A DNA stretch of 53,228 nucleotides from an uncultured Armatimonadota bacterium (GTDB lineage Bacteria; Armatimonadota; Fimbriimonadia; Fimbriimonadales; Fimbriimonadaceae), in contig CAIVDU010000031.1 in NCBI GenBank assembly GCA_903904815.1, positions 196,266 to 249,493 on the forward strand. Direction: 5' to 3'. How positions within the stretch are numbered: position 1 is the stretch's first letter; every line of letters starts with the position of its first letter. Made by a program: the position numbers and the translations under genes. A model generated the notes under the pieces. The model had not been told where the DNA came from. It was given only the letters and a program-made list of their open reading frames with translations, and searched no databases. Shown piece by piece: positions 34,602-43,492 of this stretch.

Positions 34602-34885
34602 TCGGCGAAGCCTACCCGGACGATCGCCTTGGGCCATGGATGGGAGGGGCGTATTGTAATCCGCGCTGCGGACATCGCACCGACGACCTCCGATTTCCCT
34701 AAAATATGGTCTAGGTTGTAGCCACGGGTTCCTGCCCGTGGCCCTCGCTGGCCAACTCTGCGATGACCGGAACCGCAGGCGTAGTCATGGGTTCCTGCCC
34801 GTGGCTCTCGCTGGCCAACTCTGCGATAACCGGAATCCGAAGGCAGGAGCCAGCGGCTACCCTGGGTCTGGGCGTAGCAACGATC
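34602..34885. other. Intergenic with tandem repeats
   Basis: 284 bp between two leftward genes; the centre is taken up by the tandem repeat at 34718-34861. No terminator with a T-run is visible. Confidence 0.4.
34718..34861. repeat. Two tandem ~63-bp repeats with an inverted terminal copy
   Basis: Unit 1 (34718-34780) and unit 2 (34781-34844) share long identical blocks, such as GGGTTCCTGCCCGTGG and CTCGCTGGCCAACTCTGCGA, with scattered changes. The segment at 34842-34861, read on the minus strand, is GGTAGCC...GGCTCCTGCC, which matches the unit start GTAGCC...GGTTCCTGCC. So the array is closed by a partial inverted copy, as in a mobile miniature element. No coding potential. Confidence 0.75.
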
Positions 34886-37474
34886 CTACTTGATCGTGAT
34901 GACGTGAGATTCGGTCACGGCCGACTCGGGGATTTCGACTTCTAAGACGTCGTCACCAGCGGCAGGGCCGACTCCGGAAAGCGGCTGCTCCACCTTCCCG
35001 ACCGCCGGAATGAGTCTCGACTTGCCCTTTCCAGGCCCTTGGATTCCCACGCTCGTAACCTTCATCCCTCGGGGGATGTGGAATCGGACCTTCCAGGCCC
35101 TCTCTTCGCTGGCGCCCTCGTAGGTGCCCGAAACCGCGCCGATCGTAAGAAGGATCGAGCCGTTCGAGATGCGCGTGAAGATCTTGGTGGTTCGTGATCC
35201 ACCGGTCAGATACGCGTTCGTTTTGCCATCGTCCTCGTAGAGGGTGAAGTTGGAGACCTTCTCACTCGGATAGACCTCAAGCGTTAGGGGCGACCACGAA
35301 TGTTCGCTGGTGTACTGCATATCCGGCGCGATCGGGATGATCGCCCCTTGTCGCAAAAACATCGGCATTTCCGCAAGCGGAGACGCGGTGTCTATGGTCT
35401 TCGGACCGACGATCTGCTCGCCATTCCAGACGTTCGTCCATGTACCGTCGGGAATCCAGACGGTGCGACGACCAGCAGTTGAGGCCTCACCCTGGGCCTG
35501 AAGGCGACAAAGCGAGCCGCCGATCCCCTGGTAGAACTCCACCTTCAGGTCGTGAACGGTCCCCGGCTGCAGGGCTTCCTGCATCACCGTGGTCACCGAG
35601 TCTTGAGCGTGCCACTCGTCAACGACCGGCTTGCCGTCGATCCAAACTCGCACACCGTCGTCGGCGGTGATCGAAAGCTTCACCGGCTGACCGGCAGGGA
35701 ACGGGCCGATCTTTCCGGTCCAGCGGGCCGAGAAGTGGGTGTTGGGGATCTTCGGATCCGGGGAGCCTTGATCCCAGTCGAAATCGAGCGCGGCATCGGT
35801 TCGAACCACAGCCGGCTCTCCTTGGAGATCCTGATTCGTAAAGTACTCGGCCTTTAGCCCAGGTTGACCGTCCGGAGTGTGGAACAGGTCGGGAGTCAAC
35901 GCGATTCCCTGGGTGTCGGAGACTACCGGCGCCACTAGCAGGTCGTGGCCCACGAGGAACTGGTCGTTCCGTTGGGCGTCTTTCGACCCCGGGTACTGGA
36001 GGTCTAGCCTTCGAACCAGCGGCTCTCCCGTCGTCGTTGCATTGTGGGCGTTCGTATAGAGAAGTGGAAGTAGCCGATATCGGAGCTTCACGTAGTCGGT
36101 GGCGATCTTCTCTGCCTCCGGTCCGAATACCCACGGCGCGTGATCCAGCGGCCTCGTGCAGTGGAACCGCATGATGGGTCCTAGGCTTCCATACTCGGCG
36201 AACCGGGCGTAAAGGTCTGGGGTCGGCATGTCCGTATGCCCGCCGAGGTCCTCGTGGACGTAGGGATTCACCCCTTGCACACCCTCAATCAATGCGTTCG
36301 AAACCGCGCGCTTCAGAGTGTCCCACTTAGGAGAGGTGTCCCCGGTCCACTGAACTGGGTAGCGATGAGTCGCCACGTTTGGCGGACGGTGAAGGAACCC
36401 GTTGTCGATACCATCGACGTTTGCCATGATCACCGGACGGCTCACGGGGCGTTCGCGTTTGGTGACGTCGCGGTAAAGCTTCATGCCCCACGCTTCCTTT
36501 CGAAGTCCGGGAAGCGGCTCGTGCAGTCCGGTGTACCAGTTGCGGTCGTACCACCACACATCGAGGCCCTGGTCCAGGATGTTGCTCAGGCCGGCTGTCC
36601 GGTAGTTCATCTCGATCGGGTCGAGCGCGCCGACTGCCCGGGGCTCAGGGTGATCGTTGAACATCGTCTTCACGTGCTTGGCATGCGCCTCCATGAAGTA
36701 GCGAGTCAGGTTCGGGAGATACTTGCGGTCGGGCACATAGCCAGCGGATCCGCCGATGCGCCAATCGGTGTCGAGAACGAACACGTCGAGGGGGATCTTT
36801 CGCTTTCGGTATTCATCGATGCGCTCCAAGGCCCCTTTCTCGTCGTAGGGGAACCAACGGCTGTCGATCAGCCCGAACATGTACAGCGGAGGCATCTCGG
36901 TGGGACCGGTCAGTCGGAGGTATTCCGATCTCAGCTGATGGTAGTTCGAACTCGGGAGGAAAACGTAAACGTCGTCGGCATCGTTTCCGAGGTCCCAGCC
37001 GCTCGTGGCGGCGAGGGGGTCTTTCGGGTCGCCAGCGGTCAGTCCGTACTTCGATGGCACGATTCTTGGACCATCTTTGAATGCCCAGGAGCCGAATTTG
37101 GTGCCCGGTTCTGGGAGCCATTCGCTGTTCGACGCCTTGTCAATTCCGGTCGCCAATGAGTGACCGAACCCGTCCACGATCTGGATCTTGGAAAGGTCGT
37201 GGGCGTCAGCTGGCACGATGACCATCCATTTGCCAGTGCTCAGCACGACTACGTTGCCCTCTTGGGCTCGCTTCAGAGGAATGCCCGGCCACTTCCTTTC
37301 CACTACGTGGAATGTGGGCCGATCTTCAAACCCCAGTGGTCCCTTCTTTTCGATGCGAACAAGCGTCGGAGATAGAGCCTCGACGCGAATATCGCCCACG
37401 ATCTCAGCAGACACCTGAGCATGAGCAAGAGGACCGAGAGCCGTAAAAAGAAAAATCACGTTGCGCCGTGGCAT
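34886..37474 (-). CDS. GH31 alpha-glycosidase with inserted PA14 domain
   Basis: 862 residues from ATG 37474. MPRRNVIFLFTALGPLAHAQ is a signal peptide; the frame extends 52 codons further but that part is basic and unrelated. The GH31 barrel has MFGLIDSRWFPYDEKGALER and PLDVFVLDTDWRIGGSAGYV. The predicted nucleophile is Asp310 in VWWYDRNWY, and the acid/base is Asp379 in WTGDTSPKWD. A PA14 lectin-like domain lies at about 575-700 (GLKAEYFTNQDLQGEPAVV, LSITADDGVRVWIDGKPVVD), then the GH31 C-terminal sheet domains. It should hydrolyse an alpha-linked glucoside or xyloside outside the inner membrane. The AraC-type gene 31 bp upstream likely controls it. Confidence 0.94.
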   Translation of the reverse strand: MPRRNVIFLFTALGPLAHAQVSAEIVGDIRVEALSPTLVRIEKKGPLGFEDRPTFHVVERKWPGIPLKRAQEGNVVVLSTGKWMVIVPADAHDLSKIQIVDGFGHSLATGIDKASNSEWLPEPGTKFGSWAFKDGPRIVPSKYGLTAGDPKDPLAATSGWDLGNDADDVYVFLPSSNYHQLRSEYLRLTGPTEMPPLYMFGLIDSRWFPYDEKGALERIDEYRKRKIPLDVFVLDTDWRIGGSAGYVPDRKYLPNLTRYFMEAHAKHVKTMFNDHPEPRAVGALDPIEMNYRTAGLSNILDQGLDVWWYDRNWYTGLHEPLPGLRKEAWGMKLYRDVTKRERPVSRPVIMANVDGIDNGFLHRPPNVATHRYPVQWTGDTSPKWDTLKRAVSNALIEGVQGVNPYVHEDLGGHTDMPTPDLYARFAEYGSLGPIMRFHCTRPLDHAPWVFGPEAEKIATDYVKLRYRLLPLLYTNAHNATTTGEPLVRRLDLQYPGSKDAQRNDQFLVGHDLLVAPVVSDTQGIALTPDLFHTPDGQPGLKAEYFTNQDLQGEPAVVRTDAALDFDWDQGSPDPKIPNTHFSARWTGKIGPFPAGQPVKLSITADDGVRVWIDGKPVVDEWHAQDSVTTVMQEALQPGTVHDLKVEFYQGIGGSLCRLQAQGEASTAGRRTVWIPDGTWTNVWNGEQIVGPKTIDTASPLAEMPMFLRQGAIIPIAPDMQYTSEHSWSPLTLEVYPSEKVSNFTLYEDDGKTNAYLTGGSRTTKIFTRISNGSILLTIGAVSGTYEGASEERAWKVRFHIPRGMKVTSVGIQGPGKGKSRLIPAVGKVEQPLSGVGPAAGDDVLEVEIPESAVTESHVITIK

Positions 37475-37505
37475 GGCAAGGTTGATACCCGGAGTTCGAC
37501 GGTTA

Positions 37506-38273
37506 TTACCCGTCCGCAACCACCGGCCTCCACGAACTCGGCGTGACCCCGAAGTGCGACCGAAAAGCGTGGATATACGCGCTTGGCCCCGCATAACCGG
37601 AACGAAACGCGGTTTCGGCCACCGTTTCATTGGACGCCAAAAGGTGAACGGACTTGAGCAACCGGGCCTGCTGACACCACCTTCCGAGGCTCATGCCGGA
37701 GTCGTCGCAGAATCGTCGCTCCAAGGTTCGTCGGGAACATCCGACTTCGGCAGCAAGTTCCGAAGCGGTTCTGCGTTCGTCGGTCTCTTCCAGGATCAGC
37801 CGTGCGGCTTTTCGGGCGATTTCGTCTGAGGGCAGTGGGATGAACGCCGGGATCGGCGGCGCCGACTCGATTTCATGCCTCAACATCTCGGATATCGCCT
37901 TGTGGAGGGTCGAATCTGCCATCAACGGTCCAATGCGGCAGATCTCAACGATCAACTCCTTCATGAGCGGGCGCACGTGGAGCGGACCGGATGGAGTCGC
38001 AATCTTCGAATTCGGGTGAAAGCAAAGGGTCCGCACTTTCGTGGGTCCGAAGCAGGTCATCCGGTGCCGTCGCTGGGGCTCAATCCATGCCGCTCGATTC
38101 GGCGGAAGGACCAAGACCTGATCTTCTGACTCGATCATAAGGGTGCCTTCCGATGCGAACATCAGCTTTGGCCAATCGCTTAGGGGCCAGTCCATCACCG
38201 TACGCCTCAAAAAATCCAGCGCCCAAAACCGGACCAGCACCCCTTCATCGACATCGTGGCGAGATTTCGACAT
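37506..38273 (-). CDS. AraC-family transcriptional regulator
   Basis: 255 residues from ATG 38273. A longer frame to 38486 would run over the divergent VOC gene and lacks homologous character. The N-terminal cupin sensor (about 25-110) contains GTLMIESEDQVLVLPPNRAA and WIEPQRRHRMTCFGP. The C-terminal double HTH (about 160-250) has TASELAAEVGCSRRTLERRF and VAETAFRSGYAGPSAYIHAF with RSHFGVTPSSWR. This is the AraC class of small-molecule responsive activators. It is followed by the GH31 gene on the same strand, so it probably regulates alpha-glycoside use. Confidence 0.93.
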   Translation of the reverse strand: MSKSRHDVDEGVLVRFWALDFLRRTVMDWPLSDWPKLMFASEGTLMIESEDQVLVLPPNRAAWIEPQRRHRMTCFGPTKVRTLCFHPNSKIATPSGPLHVRPLMKELIVEICRIGPLMADSTLHKAISEMLRHEIESAPPIPAFIPLPSDEIARKAARLILEETDERRTASELAAEVGCSRRTLERRFCDDSGMSLGRWCQQARLLKSVHLLASNETVAETAFRSGYAGPSAYIHAFRSHFGVTPSSWRPVVADG

Positions 38274-38327
38274 CTTTTGCCATTCATGCCATATATCGCC
38301 AGAAGTCGTCAAGGATACGCTGTTGCC

Positions 38328-38705
38328 ATGTCCCTTAAATCTCCCCTCAACTCGCTTTCTCAATTCGCGATCAACGTCCAGGAAGAGGACCGGGCGATGC
38401 GATTCTATGCCGCCTCTTTCGGATGGAAGTTTTCCGCTTGGGGACCTCCCGGCTTCCATATGATCGATACCGGAAGCGAAGTTCACGGCGCGATCCAGAA
38501 GGTTCAGACCGATCCTTTCCCAACCCTGATCGGGAATTTCGAGTGTTCGATCACCGTGGATGACGTGGACCGGGTCCTCGCGATCATCGTCGCCGAAGGC
38601 GGCGAGATCACTCTCCCGAAAGTGACGATCCCCGGCGTCGCCGACATCGCCCGGGTGAAGGACACCGAGGGCAACACGTTTAGCATCGCGAAGTATTTAG
38701 CGTAA
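38328..38705 (+). CDS. VOC-family protein (glyoxalase/dioxygenase-like fold)
   Basis: 125 residues from ATG 38328. Two beta-alpha-beta-beta-beta modules: NSLSQFAINVQEEDRAMRFY and FGWKFSAWG, then NFECSITVDDVDRVLAIIVA and GGEITLPKVTIPGVADIARV with KDTEGNTFSIAKY. This is the compact pattern of putative lyases and antibiotic-resistance-like VOC proteins. Metal ligands cannot be fixed by eye. It is divergent from the AraC gene, with 54 bp between. Confidence 0.88.
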   Translation: MSLKSPLNSLSQFAINVQEEDRAMRFYAASFGWKFSAWGPPGFHMIDTGSEVHGAIQKVQTDPFPTLIGNFECSITVDDVDRVLAIIVAEGGEITLPKVTIPGVADIARVKDTEGNTFSIAKYLA

Positions 38706-38715
38706 CATCACAAAC

Positions 38716-39231
38716 ATGCAACTCCGCGATCTCCTCACCGGAGGTGACCGTCGATCGATCGCTCATGCTTCGCAGGCACTGGCGTTCGCCCGGGACGATT
38801 CCGAGGCGGTCGCGGAGTTGGCGTGTCTCACTTCCGACACCGACCCGTTGGTGGCCATGCGGGCTTGTGACGTCCTTGAAAAGCTCCTGCATGAAGATGT
38901 CACGCAGGTTCAACCTTATAAGGACGTGTTCATACGGCAGCTCCAGAGCCCGTTTTGGGAGAGCCGCCTTCAGTGCGTGCGGGCGCTGCCTTTGTTTCAC
39001 TGGAGTGCAGAAGAACGGCCCGCGGTGATCCAAGCTCTGCGCGAACGAATCGACGACGAGCAGAAGTTCGTCCGCTGTTGGGCGTTGGATGGGTTTGCTC
39101 TGCTGGTCGCTGCGGACCCCGGCGTCCGGGCCGAACTCGACCAGCGACTGGCGGAGTTTCTCGGCAGCGGAGTGCCCTCGATGCAGGCACGGGCGCGCGC
39201 GATTGTTAAGCGATTGCCGTTAACTGACTAG
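38716..39231 (+). CDS. HEAT-repeat-like helical protein
   Basis: 171 residues, all-helical repeats: EAVAELACLTSDTDPLVAMR, FWESRLQCVRALPLFHW and KFVRCWALDGFALLVAADPG are HEAT-type helices with the conserved Asp/Arg pattern. Probably a cytoplasmic protein-binding scaffold. It follows the VOC gene by 10 bp on the same strand. Confidence 0.8.
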   Translation: MQLRDLLTGGDRRSIAHASQALAFARDDSEAVAELACLTSDTDPLVAMRACDVLEKLLHEDVTQVQPYKDVFIRQLQSPFWESRLQCVRALPLFHWSAEERPAVIQALRERIDDEQKFVRCWALDGFALLVAADPGVRAELDQRLAEFLGSGVPSMQARARAIVKRLPLTD

Positions 39232-39236
39232 CGAGA

Positions 39237-40448
39237 TCAGTTCAGAACGATTTGGCATCCTTCCGGCAGCATGCGGCGATCTCCCGTCCTCGGATCATGG
39301 TATTCGTGAATATCGCTCGACATTGAGATTTCGAATGCGATTTTAACTGTGGTGGCTTCCTGCAAATCGCGTTCACGGTAACCATATTTTCCCAATTCAC
39401 TAGGATCGAGGTCTCCGGGATTGTCCACGATGTGCTTCAAGTAAGCGATCCGGTCGTCATTGAGTCCCTCTAGCGCGGCTAAACTGCCCCTGATAAGCTT
39501 TCTTTTCAATTCGATCATCTGATCTCGGTTCATCCAGTCTCGGATGAGCAGGCGAGGTCCTCCCGACCCGATTAAACGAAGAGCTTCAATCATTCGCGAT
39601 CGAGTAAATTTGCCTTTAAGGAAGACTAGCTTTTGAGCAAACGCGGGCTCGGCCACGTACGCAAAGCCAAATTGGGCCCCAGCCTCGCTTGCCAGATCTG
39701 CAACCATCAAGATCTTTCCCTGTCCGAAATCGAGGGTTCCATCAGAAGCCCGGGCAAAAGGTATGGGAACGGTTTTGACTTGGGAGGTGGCCTTTGACAG
39801 ACCAGTCACCGCAACGTGGGTAGCGTAGGCGAGCTTCGCCGACGAATCTGCTATGCCGTTCTTGAACAAGCGGGGAAACATTCCCAACTGTACGGTGACT
39901 GGCGTGCCGGCTGCTAGTCCAGCTTCGGCCCTTGGGCTACCTACCCAAAAGGCACCCAGAAGGCTTTGTCCCTCGGCATCGAGCCTGCTCAATTCAGCCC
40001 CACCGTTAATGAGTGCTGCGAATTGGGACGGATTCTGGCGCTGTAGCCTTCCAAGCCAAGCCATCGTTTGCTGCACCCTATCCCCTTCTGGGGAACTAAG
40101 TGTATCTAGGCTGGGACGAAACAGGACGTAGCCGCCCTGACTAAGGGATAATTCTCTTCCCCTCAATCTAGCGATGCAACGAAGAACCTGGACGTCGTCC
40201 GGCATAACTGGGAACGTCCTATGAATTGGTCCAGAAGAGAGATATTCATCTGGAAGATCGATAGCAAGTGAGGCTTGTATCTTGCTGAAGGAGACGATAA
40301 TCTGCTTTTCGGTTGCAGGACTCACAGTCTCGACTATCGGTTGGTTGCCATAGGTGGATGGCGTAATCCGTTCTCCCGTCGGGAGTTGGATCGCGCCCCC
40401 ATTGCTCTGGAGCGCCTTCAGACTGATGAATGCGAGAAGCGACAACAT
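39237..40448 (-). CDS. Exported protein of unknown function
   Basis: 403 residues; the N-terminus MLSLLAFISLKALQSNGGAI is a plausible short signal. I recognise no family. Features: a segment with a repeated theme of length and size parameters (GDRVQQTMAWLGRLQRQNPS), a central beta-rich part (AGLAAGTPVTVQLGMFPRLF) and a C-terminus EISMSSDIHEYHDPRTGDRR. It lies 9 bp after the stop of the small exported protein upstream, so the two form an operon. Confidence 0.75.
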   Translation of the reverse strand: MLSLLAFISLKALQSNGGAIQLPTGERITPSTYGNQPIVETVSPATEKQIIVSFSKIQASLAIDLPDEYLSSGPIHRTFPVMPDDVQVLRCIARLRGRELSLSQGGYVLFRPSLDTLSSPEGDRVQQTMAWLGRLQRQNPSQFAALINGGAELSRLDAEGQSLLGAFWVGSPRAEAGLAAGTPVTVQLGMFPRLFKNGIADSSAKLAYATHVAVTGLSKATSQVKTVPIPFARASDGTLDFGQGKILMVADLASEAGAQFGFAYVAEPAFAQKLVFLKGKFTRSRMIEALRLIGSGGPRLLIRDWMNRDQMIELKRKLIRGSLAALEGLNDDRIAYLKHIVDNPGDLDPSELGKYGYRERDLQEATTVKIAFEISMSSDIHEYHDPRTGDRRMLPEGCQIVLN

Positions 40449-40457
40449 TGGCGGATT

Positions 40458-40841
40458 CTAACCTCCGCCGCCGTTCACAGTACCTGCCACGTAAAGGACA
40501 TTCTGATTGTACGGGTACAACTCGCCAACCTCACCGGACGCTGGAGATGTACCGTCCGCTCCATTTTTTGCATAGATTATTAGGTAAGCGGTTCCAGTAA
40601 CCGGGCTGGGCAAATCAGCCTCCCATAACTCTGTTCCATAGTATGCGTAGTCAGCCCAGTCGGGCAAAATCCATGCGAAACCAGCCCACGACCTGGATTG
40701 AATGGTGAACTGCAGATCAGATTTAACTGCCCTGCTTGCAAGAACCATCTGGAAGGGGGGGTTATCCTTAGGAGCGGTTTGGCCAAATGTTACGGCGCAT
40801 GCTGAAAGTAGACCGAACGAGAATGCAAGTTTTCTTATCAT
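40458..40841 (-). CDS. Small exported protein, unknown
   Basis: 127 residues, signal peptide MIRKLAFSFGLLSACAVTFG (cleavage near TFGQ). The mature part is aromatic-rich (SRSWAGFAWILPDWADYAYY) and ends VAGTVNGGGG. First gene of a two-gene operon with the 403-residue unknown. No family recognised. Confidence 0.7.
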   Translation of the reverse strand: MIRKLAFSFGLLSACAVTFGQTAPKDNPPFQMVLASRAVKSDLQFTIQSRSWAGFAWILPDWADYAYYGTELWEADLPSPVTGTAYLIIYAKNGADGTSPASGEVGELYPYNQNVLYVAGTVNGGGG

Positions 40842-41175
40842 AGGTTCACTAGCATAGCAATAAAAGTCTCTTGTGACAACTAATTCATAACATCATAGTA
40901 CGGAAAGTTAGCTTAAAGACCGATATTACAGTCCAATTGATCGCAGTCGTTCGTTGTTGAGGGGACCTTTTGCGTCCATGACACTAACGACAAGGCGATT
41001 CCATTTCAATCTGGAGATGTGGCCGAATGGCCGGCGATCGATGTTCATGGCAGTTTTAAATCAAAAGTACAACTGGGAGGACCTGGGTCGTCGGACCTTG
41101 AGAGTCGGTATCCACATCCATCGTTTTCGATCACAAAAGATTGCTTCAATGATCGAGACGTGTGTGAAACGTTCT
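40842..41175. other. Intergenic, nothing clear
   Basis: 334 bp. A short plus-strand frame (40954-41205) has no protein character. It is AT-rich at 40855-40925, likely the promoter zone of the leftward two-gene operon. No hairpin with a T-run was found. Confidence 0.35.
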
Positions 41176-42324
41176 CTACCGTCTTCGCGTCAACATGAAC
41201 CCTAAAAGGCCGACAGTGAGGAAGCCGCTGCCGACCATACATACGCCCGCCCATCCAGATCTCGTCCAAGCCTGGGCGCTTAGCGCGGATCCTAGCGAAC
41301 CGCCGACGAAGTAACTGGTCATGTAGATCGTGTTCATCCGGCTTCGAAATTCCGGGCGGAGGGCGAAGACCCGCGATTGATTCGAAATGTGGCCCCCCTG
41401 AACGCCGACGTCCATCAATACAACCCCCACAATCAGCCCAAAAACGGAGGCGGCAGAGAGTCCAAAAATCAAGAACGAAATGAGTGCGAGAACGAAGCCG
41501 GCAAGGACGGCCGTGCGAGGGCTACCTCGGTCGGTGAACCGACCGACCAGCGGCGCGGCCAGGGCGCCAGCGGCACCTATCAGTCCAAATCGCCCCACCA
41601 CTTCTGGTCCCATGTGGAAAGTCGGCCCCGCGAGCAGGAACGAGAGACTTGTCCAAAATGCGGAGAAGCTGGCGAACAGGCACGCTCCAAACAGGGCGGA
41701 CTGCCTAAGGACCGGCTCTTCCACCACGAGGCGGCCGAGGGATTTCAAGAGAGGTCCGTAGCCTTCGGTGTGAGTGGGGCGACTCTTCGGAAGCACCAGT
41801 CTCAGCGTGATGGCCAAGACGGTCACCATCGCCGCCGCCACGAAGTAGATCGAGCGCCACCCGAAGTGCGCCGCCATCATACCGCTCGCAGTTCGAGCGA
41901 GGAGGATTCCAATCAGGAGTCCGGACATCACGAAACCGACTACCCGGCCCCTCTGCTCGGGAGCGGCCAGCGTGGCGGCAAATGGAACCAGGAGTTGGGG
42001 CGTCGCGGTCGAGACTCCCAGCGCGAGCGATCCAACAGCCAGCAAGCCAAAAGAGGGCGAGACGCCGACCACGAAGAGCATGACTGCCGACGTGAAAGTC
42101 ACGAGAGTCACCAGCGAACGGCGCTCAAGCATGTCTCCCAAAGGCACGATGGTGAGCATCCCAATCGCGTATCCAACTTGCGTCAGCGTCGCCGCAATTC
42201 CGGTCGTTCCCGGGGATACGTGAAACTGAGCCGCAACCATCGCCAGCAGAGGCTGGATGTAGTAAAGGTTGGCGACGCTGACCCCGCACCCGATGGCGAG
42301 AATCCAAAGGGTGAGTCGATTCAC
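41176..42324 (-). CDS. MFS transporter (drug/sugar efflux type)
   Basis: 382 residues, about 12 hydrophobic helices. It starts MNRLTLWILAIGCGVSVANL YYIQPLL (written in two parts). The MFS signature between helices 2 and 3 is PLGDMLERRSLV, and the mirror loop is GRFTDRGSPRT. A gap in the middle (PKSRPTHTEGYG) is the cytoplasmic linker. It resembles the YnfM/SotB-like efflux group; the substrate is unknown. It is divergent from pyrD with 33 bp between. Confidence 0.92.
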   Translation of the reverse strand: MNRLTLWILAIGCGVSVANLYYIQPLLAMVAAQFHVSPGTTGIAATLTQVGYAIGMLTIVPLGDMLERRSLVTLVTFTSAVMLFVVGVSPSFGLLAVGSLALGVSTATPQLLVPFAATLAAPEQRGRVVGFVMSGLLIGILLARTASGMMAAHFGWRSIYFVAAAMVTVLAITLRLVLPKSRPTHTEGYGPLLKSLGRLVVEEPVLRQSALFGACLFASFSAFWTSLSFLLAGPTFHMGPEVVGRFGLIGAAGALAAPLVGRFTDRGSPRTAVLAGFVLALISFLIFGLSAASVFGLIVGVVLMDVGVQGGHISNQSRVFALRPEFRSRMNTIYMTSYFVGGSLGSALSAQAWTRSGWAGVCMVGSGFLTVGLLGFMLTRRR

Positions 42325-42357
42325 GTAGCCAGGATACTAGACGGACATAATGAAGTT

Positions 42358-43392
42358 ATGAGCCTATATGAATCGATCTTGCGTCCGATGGCGTTTACGA
42401 TGGACCCGGAACGAATTCACGAAATGGCGATGAACATGCTTCAAAAAGGCGTGTTCCGAGCTCGCAGCTTTCAAGATCCTCGCCTCGCCCAGACACTTTT
42501 TGGGGTCAAATTCCCGAACCCATTGGGGCTCGCGGCCGGATTCGACAAGAATGCGGTCGCCCTGAATCACTGGCATCAGCTTGGGTTCGGGTTCGTGGAA
42601 GTTGGCACCGTCACTTACCACGCCCAACCCGGGAATCCCAAACCCCGGATGTTCCGCGTTCCTGAAGATCGGGGACTGATCAATCGACTCGGGTTCAACA
42701 ACGAGGGCGCCGCCTCGGTGGCCACCCGCCTTGCTTCCGCCAAGTCGTCGGTTCCGGTCGGCGTAAATCTGGGCAAGTCGAAGATCACCGAGCTGGCCGA
42801 CGCGGCGAACGACTATCAGGAAAGCTACCGACTCCTGCATTCGTTTGGCGACTACTTCGTCGTGAACGTGAGTTCCCCGAACACGCCTGGGCTTCGAACG
42901 CTCCAGGAGAAAGGCCCCCTGCTCGAGATCCTTTCCGCCCTGCGTGAAGTGGACTCGAAAAAGCCCCTATTCGTAAAGGTTGCCCCTGATCTCGAGTGGG
43001 ATGCCCTCGACGATGTCCTCGCAGTAGCTCAGGAAGCGAAACTGACTGGCCTCATCGCGACCAACACGACGATTGGACGAGAGAGCATCACCCATGATCC
43101 GGGCGAGGCCGGCGGATTGTCGGGCGCCCCGCTAAAGATCAAGGCAGACGCCGTGCTCGCGCACCTCGCCCGAAGCGCCGATCCCTCGCTGATCCTCATC
43201 GGCGTGGGTGGCATCATGAACGGCCAGGACATCTACGACAAGATCCGCTTCGGCGCTCACCTGTGCCAGATCTACACCGGTTGGATCTACGGCGGCCCCC
43301 ACATGGTCCCGGACGCACTCGAACAACTCGTGATGCTGATGCAGCGGGACGGAGTGAAGAACCTGGACGAGTTACGACGAACCGGCCTGTAG
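42358..43392 (+). CDS. pyrD: Dihydroorotate dehydrogenase (quinone), class 2
   Basis: 344 residues. It oxidises dihydroorotate to orotate with FMN, passing electrons to quinone at the membrane. N-terminal amphipathic helix region MSLYESILRPMAFTMDPERI, as in class 2. GLAAGFDKNAVALNHW and FGFVEVGTVTYHAQPGNPKP follow. The catalytic Ser173 lies in NVSSPNTPGLRTLQ, and the FMN phosphate loop in GVGGIMNGQDIYDKI with YTGWIYGGP. ATG 42358 is the true start; the open frame upstream is antisense to the transporter gene. Confidence 0.97.
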   Translation: MSLYESILRPMAFTMDPERIHEMAMNMLQKGVFRARSFQDPRLAQTLFGVKFPNPLGLAAGFDKNAVALNHWHQLGFGFVEVGTVTYHAQPGNPKPRMFRVPEDRGLINRLGFNNEGAASVATRLASAKSSVPVGVNLGKSKITELADAANDYQESYRLLHSFGDYFVVNVSSPNTPGLRTLQEKGPLLEILSALREVDSKKPLFVKVAPDLEWDALDDVLAVAQEAKLTGLIATNTTIGRESITHDPGEAGGLSGAPLKIKADAVLAHLARSADPSLILIGVGGIMNGQDIYDKIRFGAHLCQIYTGWIYGGPHMVPDALEQLVMLMQRDGVKNLDELRRTGL

Positions 43393-43411
43393 GTCCCCTG
43401 CCGTTCTTGCC

Positions 43412-43464
43412 CACGAAAAGCTTCGTACTTTTCTGCATCCATTATACGAAACTCTTCGTATAAT
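43412..43464 (+). promoter_or_regulatory. M56-gene promoter with two BlaI-type operators
   Basis: Main operator: ATTATACGAA (43441-43450), spacer ACTC, TTCGTATAAT (43455-43464), a 10+10 bp perfect palindrome. The right arm contains the -10 hexamer TATAAT (43459-43464). A second weaker site lies 14 bp upstream: CACGAA (43412-43417), spacer AAGC, TTCGTA (43422-43427), same spacing. The arms TTATACGAA/TTCGTATAA are identical to those at the BlaI gene promoter (26317-26338). This predicts repression by that BlaI. Confidence 0.85.
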
Positions 43465-43492
43465 CATCGAGCGGGCAAAAACGAGGACCACA

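Noticed and set aside
36236-37159. 307-codon plus-strand frame
   Set aside because: Antisense of the GH31 gene; His/Val/Arg-rich translation typical of a shadow frame.
37475-37630. 52-codon N-terminal extension of the GH31 gene
   Set aside because: Very basic, lies before a perfect signal peptide, and overlaps the end of the AraC gene on the same strand.
41377-42357. Long open frame joined to the front of pyrD (would make a 671-residue protein)
   Set aside because: It is exactly antisense to the MFS transporter gene and its protein is low-complexity and charged. pyrD begins normally at ATG 42358.
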